From an uncultured Ruminiclostridium sp. (lineage in GTDB: Bacteria; Bacillota; Clostridia; Oscillospirales; Ruminococcaceae): 64,000 bases of DNA. The position numbers were made by a program, and so were the translations under genes. Below are positions 32,634-41,745 of the stretch, in pieces; position 1 is the first letter of the stretch; the number at the start of each line of letters is the position of its first letter. The notes below the pieces were generated by a model. The model was not told the origin of the DNA and searched no databases. It saw nothing but the letters and a program-made list of their open reading frames with translations. The stretch covers positions 1 to 64,000 of the forward strand of contig CANQKE010000010.1 in NCBI GenBank assembly GCA_947624435.1, written 5' to 3'.

Positions 32634-33240
32634 AGGGGAGTTTTGGGCTTCGCCCAAGCCCCGATCATGGGGGCGCTGCCCCCAAACCCCTGCTGGGGAG
32701 CAGATTGCTCCCCAGACCCCTTATGTGTTCACAAAATTATCCCTCCCCGTAAAGGGGAGGGATAATTTTGTATAAATATATAGGTGATTGAGAATAATAC
32801 GCACTCGGCGGAAGTTAAGGACATAGATCAAAAGGGCTTGGACGAAAGCTCAAAAAAGCACGGGCTTGTAAACTGTCCGCCAACACGAATATATCTGTAT
32901 CCCAAAAATTAAAATCGGGGCTTGGGGCGTCAGCCCCAAAAAAATATACGGGGTGTGGGGCGTCAGCCCCACATAAAAAGGGCGGGTGGGTGGGATACTG
33001 TGCGCGCAGCGCACAGCGGGGGTTTGGGGGCAGAGCCCCCAAAAGTGCCGCGAGGGCTGCCCGTCGCACCGTGCCGATAAAAGGACTTTATAATGCTTAC
33101 GCCAAGCAGCCAAAATGAGTCTGTACAGCCTGACCGACGTACTGTATTTTGAAGTTATCAAGCGCCCTTCATAGGAAGATAATAGCAGGTTCAAAGGGCA
33201 GCCGCCCTTGCGGTTTAGCCTCCGCCCTCTCATATCTTGA
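32634..33240 (+). repeat. Interspersed repeat, copy E
   Basis: It fills the gap between the divergent speD and amino-acid importer operons. It has TGGGGAGCAGATTGCTCCCCA, a perfect 16-bp stem at 32733-32769 (AAAATTATCCCTCCCC arm), the TATAAATATATAGGTGATTGAG block, CTGTGCGCGCAGCGCACAG, and the AAAGGACTTTATAATGC block. It ends before the GTGTCCTGTCGG module, which is missing here. It is the only copy in the window between divergent genes. Confidence 0.85.
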
Positions 33241-33304
33241 CATTTTTTCGCTAAAGCTATATAATAATATAGAATAACGCAAAAAAACGAAAGAAGGGAT
33301 ACCT

Positions 33305-33967
33305 ATCAGCTGGGAGGTAATTTGGGAGTATCTCCCCCTTTACGCCGACGCGCTGGGGCTTACTCTTTATATAGGCTGGTTCGGGGTGCTGCTTGCAACG
33401 CTGTTAGGACTTGCGGCCGCGTTTGTCCAGTATTTTAAGATACCGGTGCTGCGGCAGATAGTTAAAGTATATATCGAGCTTTTCCGTAATACGCCTTTAT
33501 TGATACAATTGTTTTTCTTATATTTCGGACTGCCTAGGGTATTAGGCATCTCCCCCTCGCCGGAGCTTTGCGGTGTGATAGGACTCGGACTGCTGGGCGG
33601 CAGCTATATGGCGGAGGCGTTCCGCAGCGGACTGGAGGCGATAGACAACGTCCAGACCGAAAGCGCGCTGAGCTTGGGCATGACAAGGCCGCAGGCGCTC
33701 AGATACGTGATATTCCCGCAGGCGGCGGCGATAAGCATGCCCGCGTTCGTTGCGAATATAATATTTTTGCTCAAGGAAACCAGCGTGTTCAGCGCTATCA
33801 GCCTTATGGATCTGATGTTCACCGCAAAGGACCTTATAGGCATGTACTCAAAGACGATGGAGTGTCTTGCGATGCTGGTGGTATTCTATCTTGTGATACT
33901 GCTGCCGGTCTCGATAGTCGGTTCTGTCGTCGAAAGGAGGCTAAGACGTGGAAGCTTTGGGGATTGA
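33305..33967 (+). CDS. Polar amino acid ABC transporter, permease 1
   Basis: This His/Glu/Gln-type permease has about five helices, with the EAA loop SALSLGMTRPQALRYVIFPQA. The usual N-terminus of this family (ISWEVIWEYLPLYADALGLT) is encoded from 33305, but no ATG, GTG or TTG lies in frame there; the first conventional start is the GTG at 33386, which would lose the first helix. AGAAGGG at 33292-33298 sits six bases before an ATC at 33305, so an AUC start is proposed (220 residues). A sequence error is the alternative. It overlaps the next permease by 20 bases. Confidence 0.8.
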   Translation: MSWEVIWEYLPLYADALGLTLYIGWFGVLLATLLGLAAAFVQYFKIPVLRQIVKVYIELFRNTPLLIQLFFLYFGLPRVLGISPSPELCGVIGLGLLGGSYMAEAFRSGLEAIDNVQTESALSLGMTRPQALRYVIFPQAAAISMPAFVANIIFLLKETSVFSAISLMDLMFTAKDLIGMYSKTMECLAMLVVFYLVILLPVSIVGSVVERRLRRGSFGD

Positions 33968-34625
33968 CGTACTGTTCAAGGGCAGCAACTTCATGCGGCT
34001 GCTCGGAGGACTTTGGGTGACCGTCGAGCTTAGCCTTATCTCGGTGGCGATAAGCATGGTTTTAGGTGTGCTGTTCGGGATAATCATGACCTCGAAAAAC
34101 AAGGCGGTAAAGATAATATCCCGCATATACCTTGAAGTAGTCAGGATAATGCCGCAGATGGTATTGCTGTTTATCGTGTTTTTCGGCGCGACAAGGGCGT
34201 TCGATCTGAACTTTTCCGCCGAGACCGCCTGCGTGATAGTATTCGCGTTCTGGGGAACGGCGGAGATGGGCGACCTTGTAAGAGGCGCTGTCACCGCGAT
34301 ACCGAAGCACCAGTACGAAAGCAGCTACGCGTTGGGTCTTACCAAGCCGCAGACCTATTATTATATAGTGATACCGCAGACGCTGCGCCGGCTTATACCG
34401 CTTTCCATAAATCTTGTCACAAGAATGATAAAGACCACCAGTCTTATCATGATGATAGGCGTGGTGGAAGTGATGAAAGTGGGACAGCAGATAATAGAAG
34501 CTAACCGAATGACCTCTCCGAACGCGGCGTTCGGCGTTTACGCGACGATATTCCTGTTTTACTTTATCGCCTGCTGGCCGATAAGTCTGCTCGCAAGCAA
34601 ATTAGAGAAAAAATGGAGCGACTGA
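33948..34625 (+). CDS. Polar amino acid ABC transporter, permease 2
   Basis: This 225-residue permease starts at a GTG inside the end of permease 1, after AAAGGAGG. It has five predicted helices and the EAA loop SYALGLTKPQTYYYIVIPQT that docks on the ATPase. With permease 1 it would form the heterodimeric channel of a type I importer for a polar amino acid. Confidence 0.9.
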   Translation: MEALGIDVLFKGSNFMRLLGGLWVTVELSLISVAISMVLGVLFGIIMTSKNKAVKIISRIYLEVVRIMPQMVLLFIVFFGATRAFDLNFSAETACVIVFAFWGTAEMGDLVRGAVTAIPKHQYESSYALGLTKPQTYYYIVIPQTLRRLIPLSINLVTRMIKTTSLIMMIGVVEVMKVGQQIIEANRMTSPNAAFGVYATIFLFYFIACWPISLLASKLEKKWSD

Positions 34626-34655
34626 CGAAACTATTCCGAAACGAGGTATTAAGAC

Positions 34656-35444
34656 ATGGCGGGACAATTACTTAAAGAAACGCTGCTTAAAATAGACCAC
34701 TTAAGAAAAGCCTACGGGGATACCGTGGTGCTTAAGGATATCAGCCTTACCGTACATAAAGGCGAGGTCATCGTGGTGATAGGGCCGTCCGGCTGCGGCA
34801 AAAGCACCCTGCTGCGCTGCATAAACGGACTTGAGCCGATACAGGGCGGAAGTATCACCTTGCAGGATAAGCCTATCGACGGACAAAGCAAGGATATCGC
34901 ACAGATAAGGCAAAAGCTCGGCATGGTGTTCCAGAATTACGAGCTTTTCCCGCATAAAACGGTATTGCAGAATATAATGCTCGCGCCGCTTAAGGTCCAA
35001 AAGCGCGATAAAGAAGAGGTTCGTCAAATGGCGGAGCAGTGGCTGGAAAGAGTGGGGCTGCTTGACAAAAAGGACAGCTATCCGCGCCAGCTTTCCGGCG
35101 GACAGAAGCAGCGCGTCGCTATTGTGCGCGCGCTTTGCATGGAGCCGGAGATAATGCTGTTCGACGAGGTCACCGCCGCGCTTGACCCGGAGATGGTGCG
35201 GGAGGTTTTGGACGTTATACTTGCGCTTGCAAAGGCGGGAAGAACGATGGTGATAGTTACTCACGAGATGTCCTTTGCCCGTGCCGTCGCCGACCGCGTA
35301 CTGTTCTTAGACGGCGGCGAGATAGTGGAGGAGGCGCTGCCGGAGGTATTTTTCGACCATCCGAGCACCGACCGCGCAAAGAAATTCTTAAGAACCTTTA
35401 CCTTTGACGCCGTGCGCCATCACGACGTACCGCAGAATTATTAA
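34656..35444 (+). CDS. Polar amino acid ABC transporter, ATPase
   Basis: This 262-residue GlnQ/ArtP-type ATPase has Walker [11 protein letters not shown]-loop [12 protein letters not shown], signature [11 protein letters not shown], Walker [15 protein letters not shown] and the switch His in VTHEM. The Walker B Glu is intact. It follows the permeases after 30 bases and powers amino-acid import. Confidence 0.92.
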   Translation: MAGQLLKETLLKIDHLRKAYGDTVVLKDISLTVHKGEVIVVIGPSGCGKSTLLRCINGLEPIQGGSITLQDKPIDGQSKDIAQIRQKLGMVFQNYELFPHKTVLQNIMLAPLKVQKRDKEEVRQMAEQWLERVGLLDKKDSYPRQLSGGQKQRVAIVRALCMEPEIMLFDEVTAALDPEMVREVLDVILALAKAGRTMVIVTHEMSFARAVADRVLFLDGGEIVEEALPEVFFDHPSTDRAKKFLRTFTFDAVRHHDVPQNY

Positions 35445-35480
35445 GATATGAAAATTTTTAGGTAAATGACATTTTTCCTA

Positions 35481-35509
35481 TTGACAAATCCGGAAAGATG
35501 TGGTATCAT
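35481..35509 (+). promoter_or_regulatory. Promoter of the binding-protein gene
   Basis: TTGACA (35481-35486) and TATCAT (35504-35509), 17 bases apart, give the lipoprotein gene its own promoter. This would explain extra expression of the binding protein relative to the membrane parts. A small CCTAC/GTAGG hairpin is in the leader. Confidence 0.75.
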
Positions 35510-35565
35510 TTGCTTATCCTACAAAAAAGGTAGGTATTAGATACACCGAAAGGAGAACAAAAGAA

Positions 35566-36417
35566 ATGAAGAAAAGAAAACTGCTTAAAAAGCTGATAGC
35601 TCTGCCGCTCATCGCAGCTATGACCGCGGGGATGCTGGCGGGCTGCAACGCGTCCGAAAGCTCAGGATTTCGTACAGTTGACCAGATAAAGCAAAGCGGC
35701 ACTGTAAAGATAGGAGTTTTCTCGGATAAGAACCCGTTCGGCTATATAGACGAAAACGGCGAATATCAGGGTTATGACATCTATCTTGCCGAGCGTATCG
35801 GAAAGGATCTCGGCGTGAATATCGAGTATGTTTCCACCGAGGCGGCGAGCCGCACCGAGTTTTTACAGACCGGCAAGGTGGATATAATCCTCGCTAACTT
35901 CACCGTTACCGACCAGCGCAAGGAAGAGGTCGACTTCGCACTTCCTTACATGAATGTGGCGCTGGGCGTCGTATCCCCCTCCGACAAGGTAGTAGACGAC
36001 CTTAGCAAGCTGGGCGAAAACGACGAGGTGATAGTTATCTCCGGCACTACTGCGGAAACTTATCTCACCGAGAATTATCCCGATATCAAGCTGCAAAAGT
36101 ACGACACCTATGCCAGCGCAAAGACCGCTTTTGAAAATAAAAACGGCGTCGCGTGGGCAAACGACAACACCGAGGTCATAGCTTACTCTTTGCAAAACGA
36201 GGGCTACACGGTAGGAATACCCTCTCTGGGCAGCGCGGACACTATCGCTCCCGCAGTTACTAAGGGCAACGAAACGCTCCTTAACTGGCTGAACGACGAG
36301 ATAACCGCACTCGGCGAGGAAAAATTCTTCCATGCGGCTTATGAGGCTACTCTGCTGGACACTTACGGCGCTGAGTATGAAGATCAGCTGGTGGTAGAGG
36401 GCGGCAAGACCGAATAA
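35566..36417 (+). CDS. Polar amino acid ABC transporter, substrate-binding lipoprotein
   Basis: From the ATG at 35566 (AAAGGAGA upstream) the protein has 283 residues. It has a lipoprotein signal peptide ending at LAGC (Cys27). The SBP fold is seen in VKIGVFSDKNPFGYIDENGE, GYDIYLAERIGKDLG and ASRTEFLQTGKVDIILANFT. It belongs to the cystine/glutamine/general polar amino acid cluster; the ligand cannot be fixed by eye. Confidence 0.9.
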   Translation: MKKRKLLKKLIALPLIAAMTAGMLAGCNASESSGFRTVDQIKQSGTVKIGVFSDKNPFGYIDENGEYQGYDIYLAERIGKDLGVNIEYVSTEAASRTEFLQTGKVDIILANFTVTDQRKEEVDFALPYMNVALGVVSPSDKVVDDLSKLGENDEVIVISGTTAETYLTENYPDIKLQKYDTYASAKTAFENKNGVAWANDNTEVIAYSLQNEGYTVGIPSLGSADTIAPAVTKGNETLLNWLNDEITALGEEKFFHAAYEATLLDTYGAEYEDQLVVEGGKTE

Positions 36418-36436
36418 ATTCAGTTTCTACAATAAC

Positions 36437-36476
36437 AAACGAGCGCTCTAGCTAATAGAACGCTCGTTTATTTTTA
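36437..36476. terminator. Bidirectional terminator
   Basis: AAACGAGCG (36437-36445) pairs with CGCTCGTTT (36461-36469), flanked by A- and T-rich tracts. It serves the importer (plus) and the convergent 3D-domain gene (minus). Confidence 0.8.
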
Positions 36477-36487
36477 TTAAGAATTTA

Positions 36488-37741
36488 TCAGCCGTTGCCT
36501 ACTTCAACAACGTAGATATCGACAAGCTGATAGCCCCATGCGCAGGCGTCGTTGTAGTGCTGCTCGTTGCCCATGTAAACGTCCACCGGAATGGTGCCGT
36601 CCATCATGCCGTTTCCGGTATCGGCGGCTATCGCGTAGCCGTAGCATATATCGTCATTCTGTCCTACAATGTACAGCAGCGAGCCGTAAGGGATAACGTT
36701 CGGATTTACCGCAACGGTGCCTATCTCGGCGGGTCTGCCGCTGGCGGTCATAGCTCCGTCGTAAGCGGTATATGCGGTGGCGGGACCGGAGATGATGTAT
36801 TCATAATTTACCGGTCTGCCGTTTTCCAGCACTATTGCCGGATCGTCCAGCTTACAGTAAGGTTCTGCGACTGCCGCGCCCTGTGCGACGACCTCGTCTA
36901 CCTTTTCGGATACTACCTTAGTTTCGGTGAAGGTGTCTGTCTTTTTGCCGTCGATATATGTTTCGGTCACCGTGGTTTCCTTTACGCCGTCAACGCCCTC
37001 GGTAACAACGTGACTTGTGCCTATCACCGAAAGATTATCGGCTACCGTCTTAGTTTCAAACGGGTCTACCTCGCGGGTGGTCTTTACCTTTTTCTCCACG
37101 CGTGAAACTTTTATCTCGCAGGGAGCGGTTATTTTTTCATCAAGCGGGACGGAAACGATGTCGTCCTTGCCAAGCGTGATATCAGCATCATCCAGCAGCT
37201 TTTCTACGGTGTCGCCGTTGCAGGAAACTGTTACGGTCTTGCCGTCCGCGGTCACCTTGACCTCAAACGCGCGGGTGATCTCTATGCTGCCGCCGTCCTT
37301 TATCACAGTGCCTAAAGAGGGAGATACCTTGTCGTTATCGCCGAGAGCTACTCCCGCCTGATCTAACAGGTCGGCAACGGTACTGTCAATGCTGTACGCG
37401 GTGTTTACTTCTTTCCCGTCGATAACTACCGGAACCTTGAACGCGCGTATCACCTTAAGCTCCGCCGCGTGCGAGCCGTCGTCAAGCTCGGTAAATTCCA
37501 CCCGGTCGTAAGCGCCGGTGGATATGCTGTTCTCCGCAAGTATGCTCTTCGGGTCGGAGTGCATGGTGTATACCGTGCGCTCGCTTTCCCCGTCCTTTAT
37601 CACTACATCATATCTGAAATATGCGATCCCCGTCAGCAGGAATACGCTGAATACGCTGGCGAATATGACAGCCAGCTTCAAAAAGGCTTTTTTTGATACG
37701 CGCAGCCTCATTACGCGCTCCTTATTGAATACAGTAAACAT
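36488..37741 (-). CDS. YabE-like cell-wall protein with DUF348, G5 and 3D domains
   Basis: This 417-residue exported protein has a membrane helix at about 20-43, then ubiquitin-like DUF348 modules (three, the first weak), a G5 domain (about 215-290) and a C-terminal 3D domain (about 325-410) with the Asp triad (AYDGAMTASGRPAE, AADTGNGMMDG, VDVYMG). The 3D domain is related to lytic transglycosylases such as MltA/YocH/Rpf-like factors, so it probably remodels peptidoglycan. An ATG at 37709-37711 with AAGGAG upstream is an alternative start. Upstream lie about 280 bases with WalR-like boxes. It is monocistronic. Confidence 0.85.
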   Translation of the reverse strand: MFTVFNKERVMRLRVSKKAFLKLAVIFASVFSVFLLTGIAYFRYDVVIKDGESERTVYTMHSDPKSILAENSISTGAYDRVEFTELDDGSHAAELKVIRAFKVPVVIDGKEVNTAYSIDSTVADLLDQAGVALGDNDKVSPSLGTVIKDGGSIEITRAFEVKVTADGKTVTVSCNGDTVEKLLDDADITLGKDDIVSVPLDEKITAPCEIKVSRVEKKVKTTREVDPFETKTVADNLSVIGTSHVVTEGVDGVKETTVTETYIDGKKTDTFTETKVVSEKVDEVVAQGAAVAEPYCKLDDPAIVLENGRPVNYEYIISGPATAYTAYDGAMTASGRPAEIGTVAVNPNVIPYGSLLYIVGQNDDICYGYAIAADTGNGMMDGTIPVDVYMGNEQHYNDACAWGYQLVDIYVVEVGNG

Positions 37742-38263
37742 TTTACCCTATCCTTTCTCACTTAGGAACTGCCCCGGAATTTAAGATTTGGGCGTATCCC
37801 TTTGTTTTGAAAAAATCGGTTTAGTGTTTCGTTTGCTTTGACGTGTTTTTTCGGTGTTTATATATTAATATAGTGTCATGTCTTTTTTATTTCCGATTTT
37901 TACCCTGTGGAAAGCTCCACATTACATATTATCGGCGACAATCCAATTATAAAACCTCGTTTTGTAAATGTCAAATAATTTGAGAATGTCATTTTTGTGG
38001 AAAATGCACAAAAAATTTTTGTAACCGTTTTGTAACCTTTTTGTTACCGTTTTGTAATAAATAAAATTTTGTTATTCTTTGTAAAATTTTGTAACTAATA
38101 TTGTGAAATTCGCCAAAAATCACTTTATATGGTTTCGACAAAAAACTCACTAAAAAATTCCGCTTTTGAAAGCCCTGTTTTTAGTCATAATGCATAAAAC
38201 AAGCTTTTCGGCGGGTATCTTCGCCGGTTGGAAAACTTTTCTAAAAAACCTTTTGGTATTTAC
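37742..38263. other. Long AT-rich non-coding region between the 3D-domain gene and the VTC gene
   Basis: About 520 bases contain no credible ORF. The region is rich in TTTTGT-type words, holds the box array described separately at 38020-38095, and has no riboswitch that I recognise (the cyclic-di-AMP type often found before such genes was looked for and not seen). Confidence 0.6.
38020..38095 (+). promoter_or_regulatory. Array of WalR-like TGTWAH boxes
   Basis: TGTAAC (38020), TGTAAC (38031), TGTTAC (38042) and TGTAAT (38053) are spaced by exactly five bases each, matching the WalR/YycF consensus TGTWAH-N5-TGTWAH in tandem with an 11-base period. Further boxes (TGTTAT 38070, TGTAAA 38080, TGTAAC 38090) follow with looser spacing, and TGTAAA occurs at 37963. 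The array lies about 280 bases from both divergent start codons. Confidence 0.6.
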
Positions 38264-38292
38264 TTGACAGTAAAATAACTTTATGATATACT
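38264..38292 (+). promoter_or_regulatory. Promoter of the VTC-DUF4956 operon
   Basis: TTGACA (38264-38269) and TATACT (38287-38292), 17 bases apart. The start codon at 38323 follows AGAGGGG. Confidence 0.8.
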
Positions 38293-38322
38293 TAACTCAA
38301 ACTAAGAGCAGAGGGGATCGTC

Positions 38323-39033
38323 TTGGAATACAAAGACAGAAAGCTGCGATTCGAGCTTAAATTTCCGGCGACCGCGGCACAGTGCGAGGTGCTGAGGCAG
38401 CGTTTTTCAGCGGTGATGGCGCCGGACGAGCACGGGGCGAAGTACCGCATAACCAGCCTTTATCTGGACGATATATACATGAGCGCATACAACGACAAGC
38501 TGCTCGGCGGGGACGTGCGGAAAAAGTACCGTATACGCACCTACGGACTTGATCCAAACCTGCTGCGGTTTGAATGTAAGTACAAGGACCGCGACATGAC
38601 CTCAAAGCGCAGCATGTGGATAACCAAAGAGCAGTACGACCGTATCGCCGCGGGGGATCTCTTTTCGATAGGGCAGGAAGCGCCGGAGGGGTCAGTGCTT
38701 TGGGACGCGTCGGTGAGCAACGCGCTTGCCATGCTTAAACCCTCGGTGATAGTGGATTATAACAGAGAAGCGTTCGTGAGCCGCGAGGGAAACGTAAGGT
38801 TCACCATCGACAGCGCGCTTAAAGTCGGGCTATTCTCCTGGGATATGTTTTCCCCGCAGGTGAGGTTTGTCCCGATAACCAATGCGTATGCCGTTATAGA
38901 GGTGAAGTACGACGAGCTTTTACCGGAGCATCTGGCGGGGCTGCTCAGCGGAGTAAAGCTGGAGCGCTCGGCGTTTTCAAAATTTCTTATCTGCCGCGAC
39001 AAGCTGACCGAGCTTAATAAAAGCGTTTACTGA
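38323..39033 (+). CDS. VTC-domain protein (polyphosphate polymerase-like)
   Basis: This 236-residue protein starts at a TTG. The VTC/triphosphate-tunnel fold is seen in LRFELKFPATAAQ, YRITSLYLDD, YRIRTYG, LRFECKYKDRD and AVIEVKYDE, which supply the alternating basic and acidic residues of the tunnel. The yeast relative makes polyphosphate; bacterial members are usually beside a DUF4956 membrane protein and often a CotH kinase. The DUF4956 gene is present 50 bases downstream. Confidence 0.85.
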   Translation: MEYKDRKLRFELKFPATAAQCEVLRQRFSAVMAPDEHGAKYRITSLYLDDIYMSAYNDKLLGGDVRKKYRIRTYGLDPNLLRFECKYKDRDMTSKRSMWITKEQYDRIAAGDLFSIGQEAPEGSVLWDASVSNALAMLKPSVIVDYNREAFVSREGNVRFTIDSALKVGLFSWDMFSPQVRFVPITNAYAVIEVKYDELLPEHLAGLLSGVKLERSAFSKFLICRDKLTELNKSVY

Positions 39034-39083
39034 TAAACGCGGCTTAAAAATTCCCATATAGCGAAAGGAGCTATGAGCGAAAA

Positions 39084-39788
39084 ATGACCGACTTACTTAC
39101 TGTCATGGAACAGAATACCGACGATATATGGTCGATGATAGGGCAGAGCTTAGACCTCTCGGTGCAGCTACAGGACTTGTCGCTGCCGAGGATATTGCTT
39201 GCAATGCTCACCGCGACGATATGCGGACTGATAATTTACTTCGTGTACCGTATGTTCTACCGCGGGGTGGTATACAGCGATAATTTCAATATACTTGTCC
39301 TGCTGGTAACGGTAGTGACCGCGTTCATCATAATGACGATAAGCGTCAATGTGGTGTTGTCGCTCGGTATGGTCGGCGCGTTGTCTATTGTGAGGTTCCG
39401 CTCCGCGATAAAAGACCCGCTGGACGTAGGCTTTTTATTCTGGGGAGTTGCCGCCGGACTTACCGCCGGTGCGGGATTATATTTCCCCGCGGTGATAGGC
39501 TCGGTATTTATCGCGGTGCTGTACATAATCCTTACGCTGATAAAAAAGGAGCGCCGCTGCTACCTGCTGGTGGTGCGCTATGCCGTCGGCGCGGAGGAGA
39601 ACGTGAACGCCATGCTCGGCACGCTGCGCTACCGTCTTAAAAACAAGACGCAGTTGGACGACCGACTGGAGCTTACCATTGAGATAAAGGTGAAGAACAA
39701 CGACACTTCACAGATCTCCCGTTTCAAGGCTATCGAGGGAGTCGACAGCGTTACACTGCTGGAGTATAACGGGGAGTATATGAATTGA
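39084..39788 (+). CDS. DUF4956 membrane protein
   Basis: This 234-residue protein has about four membrane helices in residues 35-155 and a cytosolic C-terminal domain. The conserved patch SLGMVGALSIVRFRSAIKDP is the family mark. It is the usual partner of VTC proteins; the function is unknown, perhaps moving or anchoring the polymer product. Repeat copy F follows the terminator, where a CotH gene is often found in other genomes. Confidence 0.85.
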   Translation: MTDLLTVMEQNTDDIWSMIGQSLDLSVQLQDLSLPRILLAMLTATICGLIIYFVYRMFYRGVVYSDNFNILVLLVTVVTAFIIMTISVNVVLSLGMVGALSIVRFRSAIKDPLDVGFLFWGVAAGLTAGAGLYFPAVIGSVFIAVLYIILTLIKKERRCYLLVVRYAVGAEENVNAMLGTLRYRLKNKTQLDDRLELTIEIKVKNNDTSQISRFKAIEGVDSVTLLEYNGEYMN

Positions 39789-39801
39789 TAACAAGATAAA
39801 C

Positions 39802-39837
39802 AAAAAACAGGCGTGGTACAGACCATGCCTGTTTTTT
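39802..39837 (+). terminator. Terminator of the VTC operon
   Basis: AAAAAACAGGCGTGGT and ACCATGCCTGTTTTTT pair around ACAG, ending in a T-tract. Confidence 0.85.
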
Positions 39838-39841
39838 AGCG

Positions 39842-40766
39842 TTGCCCAAACCCGCTTTATGGGGGCTCTGCCCCCAAGCCCCCGCTGGGGAGCAGATTGC
39901 TCCCCAGGCCCCTTATGTGATCATAAAATTATCCCGCCCCCATAAAGGGAGCGGGATAATTTTGTATAAATGTATAGGAATCTGAGAATAACATGCACTC
40001 GGCGGGAATTAAGGACATAACTCAAAAGCGTGTGAGGCGAAAGCTCCAAAAAAGCACGAATTTATAAATTGTCCGCAAACACGAATATATCAGCAACCCA
40101 AAAATTAAAATCGGGGTTTGGGGCGGAGCCCCAAACAAATTGGGTGGGTGGGCGGGTAAAAACGCAACGCCGAAAGCGCAGGAAGATAATAAAAGAACTT
40201 TATAATGCCTCCGCCAAGCAGCCAAATGAGTCTGTACGACTTAACCGACGTACTGTATTTCGGAGTCATCAAGTGCCCTTCATAGAAAGCATAAAAGAAG
40301 AATAGCAGCCGTAACAGAAACCGATAAAACGCGGCGGATAGGTAAAACCTGCGACGTGAATAAAGGGACGGATAGGGGTCGGGTGAGGAAGAAAAGTCCG
40401 AAAGGAAACCGAGGGTAGGGGAAAGGAACCGTAGGTCGCCTTTCCCCTATCCTGGGTGTCCTGTCGGAGAAATCAGCGGAGGTGAATAAATTCGGATATG
40501 GATTATCCCTTGTATTTCGTACGCAACGGTATATTAAAAAGAAAAAAGAGCAAATGACGGACGCGGTGTCCTGTCGGAGAGGCCAGCGGAGGTGAATAAA
40601 TTCGGATAAGGATTATCCCTTGTACTTCGTATGCAACGGTATATCTGAAATCATGTCGGGGTCAAGGGGGAAATATTCCCCCTTGCAGGGGCTTGGGGGC
40701 AGCGCCCCCATAAATCATGGCTTGGGGCAGAGCCCCCATAATCGGGATTTGGGGCAGCGCCCCAAA
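39842..40766 (+). repeat. Interspersed repeat, copy F (with internal duplication)
   Basis: All modules are present, with the long stem at 39925-39963 and the TATAAATGTATAGGAATCTGAG variant block. The GTGTCCTGTCGGAG...GCAACGGTATAT module occurs twice in tandem (about 40457-40535 and 40568-40645). The copy ends in GC hairpins about four bases before the thiW stop codon. No gene is visible. Confidence 0.85.
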
Positions 40767-40769
40767 AAA

Positions 40770-41327
40770 TCACTCTTCCGCCTTTTTATCCTCTTGTAAT
40801 ATAAATCTCCTTATTACCCCCGCTCTGGAAAGCGAGAATACCAATACCGCCGCTATCGCGGAGCCTACCGCGGTGCTTACTAAGAACGGGATAACGTTTG
40901 CAAACAGCGTGGTGTCGCTGTTGCCGAGGATAAATACCGCTATCGGATATGTAGCCATCGCGCCGATTATTCCGGTGCCTATCACCTCTCCCGCTACCGC
41001 TATCGGGATACGCGCCGCAAGCGGCCTTTTAGTGAACAGGTAACGGAACGCCAGTCCGCAGCAAAGCGCGCCTATCATGCTGCCCGGAAAGGCAAACAAC
41101 GTTCCCGTGCCGTTCGCTATCCTTAATAGCGAGGTGATAAACGCCATCGCCACCGCGTACCACGGGCCTAAAATTATTCCCGCCAGCACATTTATCATGT
41201 GCTGGAACGGCGCGCATTTCACCGAGCCTATCGGGAAAGAGAACGTGCCGCTCAGCACCGCGCCGAGCGCGATCAGTACGCCCGCTATAGCGAGCTTTAC
41301 TATTTGTGTTTTGTAATTCGGTTTCAT
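40770..41327 (-). CDS. thiW: ECF transporter S component ThiW
   Basis: This 185-residue protein has about six hydrophobic segments. The N-terminal patch KLAIAGVLIALGAVLSG and SVKCAPFQHMINVLAGIILG, together with RIANGTGTLFAFPGSMIGAL, are typical of ThiW, which takes up a thiamine precursor (probably the thiazole moiety). The TPP riboswitch directly upstream confirms thiamine control. It is a single gene, with a repeat abutting its 3' end. Confidence 0.9.
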   Translation of the reverse strand: MKPNYKTQIVKLAIAGVLIALGAVLSGTFSFPIGSVKCAPFQHMINVLAGIILGPWYAVAMAFITSLLRIANGTGTLFAFPGSMIGALCCGLAFRYLFTKRPLAARIPIAVAGEVIGTGIIGAMATYPIAVFILGNSDTTLFANVIPFLVSTAVGSAIAAVLVFSLSRAGVIRRFILQEDKKAEE

Positions 41328-41348
41328 AAAACCATCCTTTCATAAAAA

Positions 41349-41475
41349 ACACTCCCTGATACCTCAGGAAGTGAATAGCATATATTTTCACATTCCCTAC
41401 GTTGGCATTACCCAAATCAGGTAGCGGGTCGGAGTTGTGTACTCCCTCTCAGCCTGCCTCACAAGCTCCCCGTGT
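41349..41475 (-). promoter_or_regulatory. TPP riboswitch with intrinsic terminator
   Basis: On the minus strand the THI-box core is clear: GGGGAGC, GGCTGAGAGGG, then ACCCGCTACCTGATTTGGGT and AATGCCAACGTAGGGA (41393-41475). It is followed by the hairpin CACTTCCTGA-GGTA-TCAGGGAGTG and six T just before the ribosome site. High TPP should therefore stop transcription of thiW. Confidence 0.95.
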
Positions 41476-41745
41476 ATCGGTCGTGTTAAATTACAACATC
41501 ATTTTATCACCGTATCAAATACCTGTCAATACTGTTTTTTTGCAAATGTTTGACATGTCTATGGCAAAAAATGTAAATTTATTTTCTTGGGATTTTCTTC
41601 AAAAAAACGCGCTAAATATAGATATTACGCTTGCAATCCCATTTAATTTGTGATAAAATATACATATTGCCAACCCATAACAATGGCAAAATACAAAAGA
41701 GGGAGGAGTATCGCGCCGTTTGCGCGGCGTGACGTAATATTTGAT

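Noticed and set aside
37742..38322. A cyclic-di-AMP or similar riboswitch upstream of the 3D-domain gene
   Set aside because: The region was read on the minus strand for conserved riboswitch cores and none was found; it is dominated by TTTTGT-type words instead.
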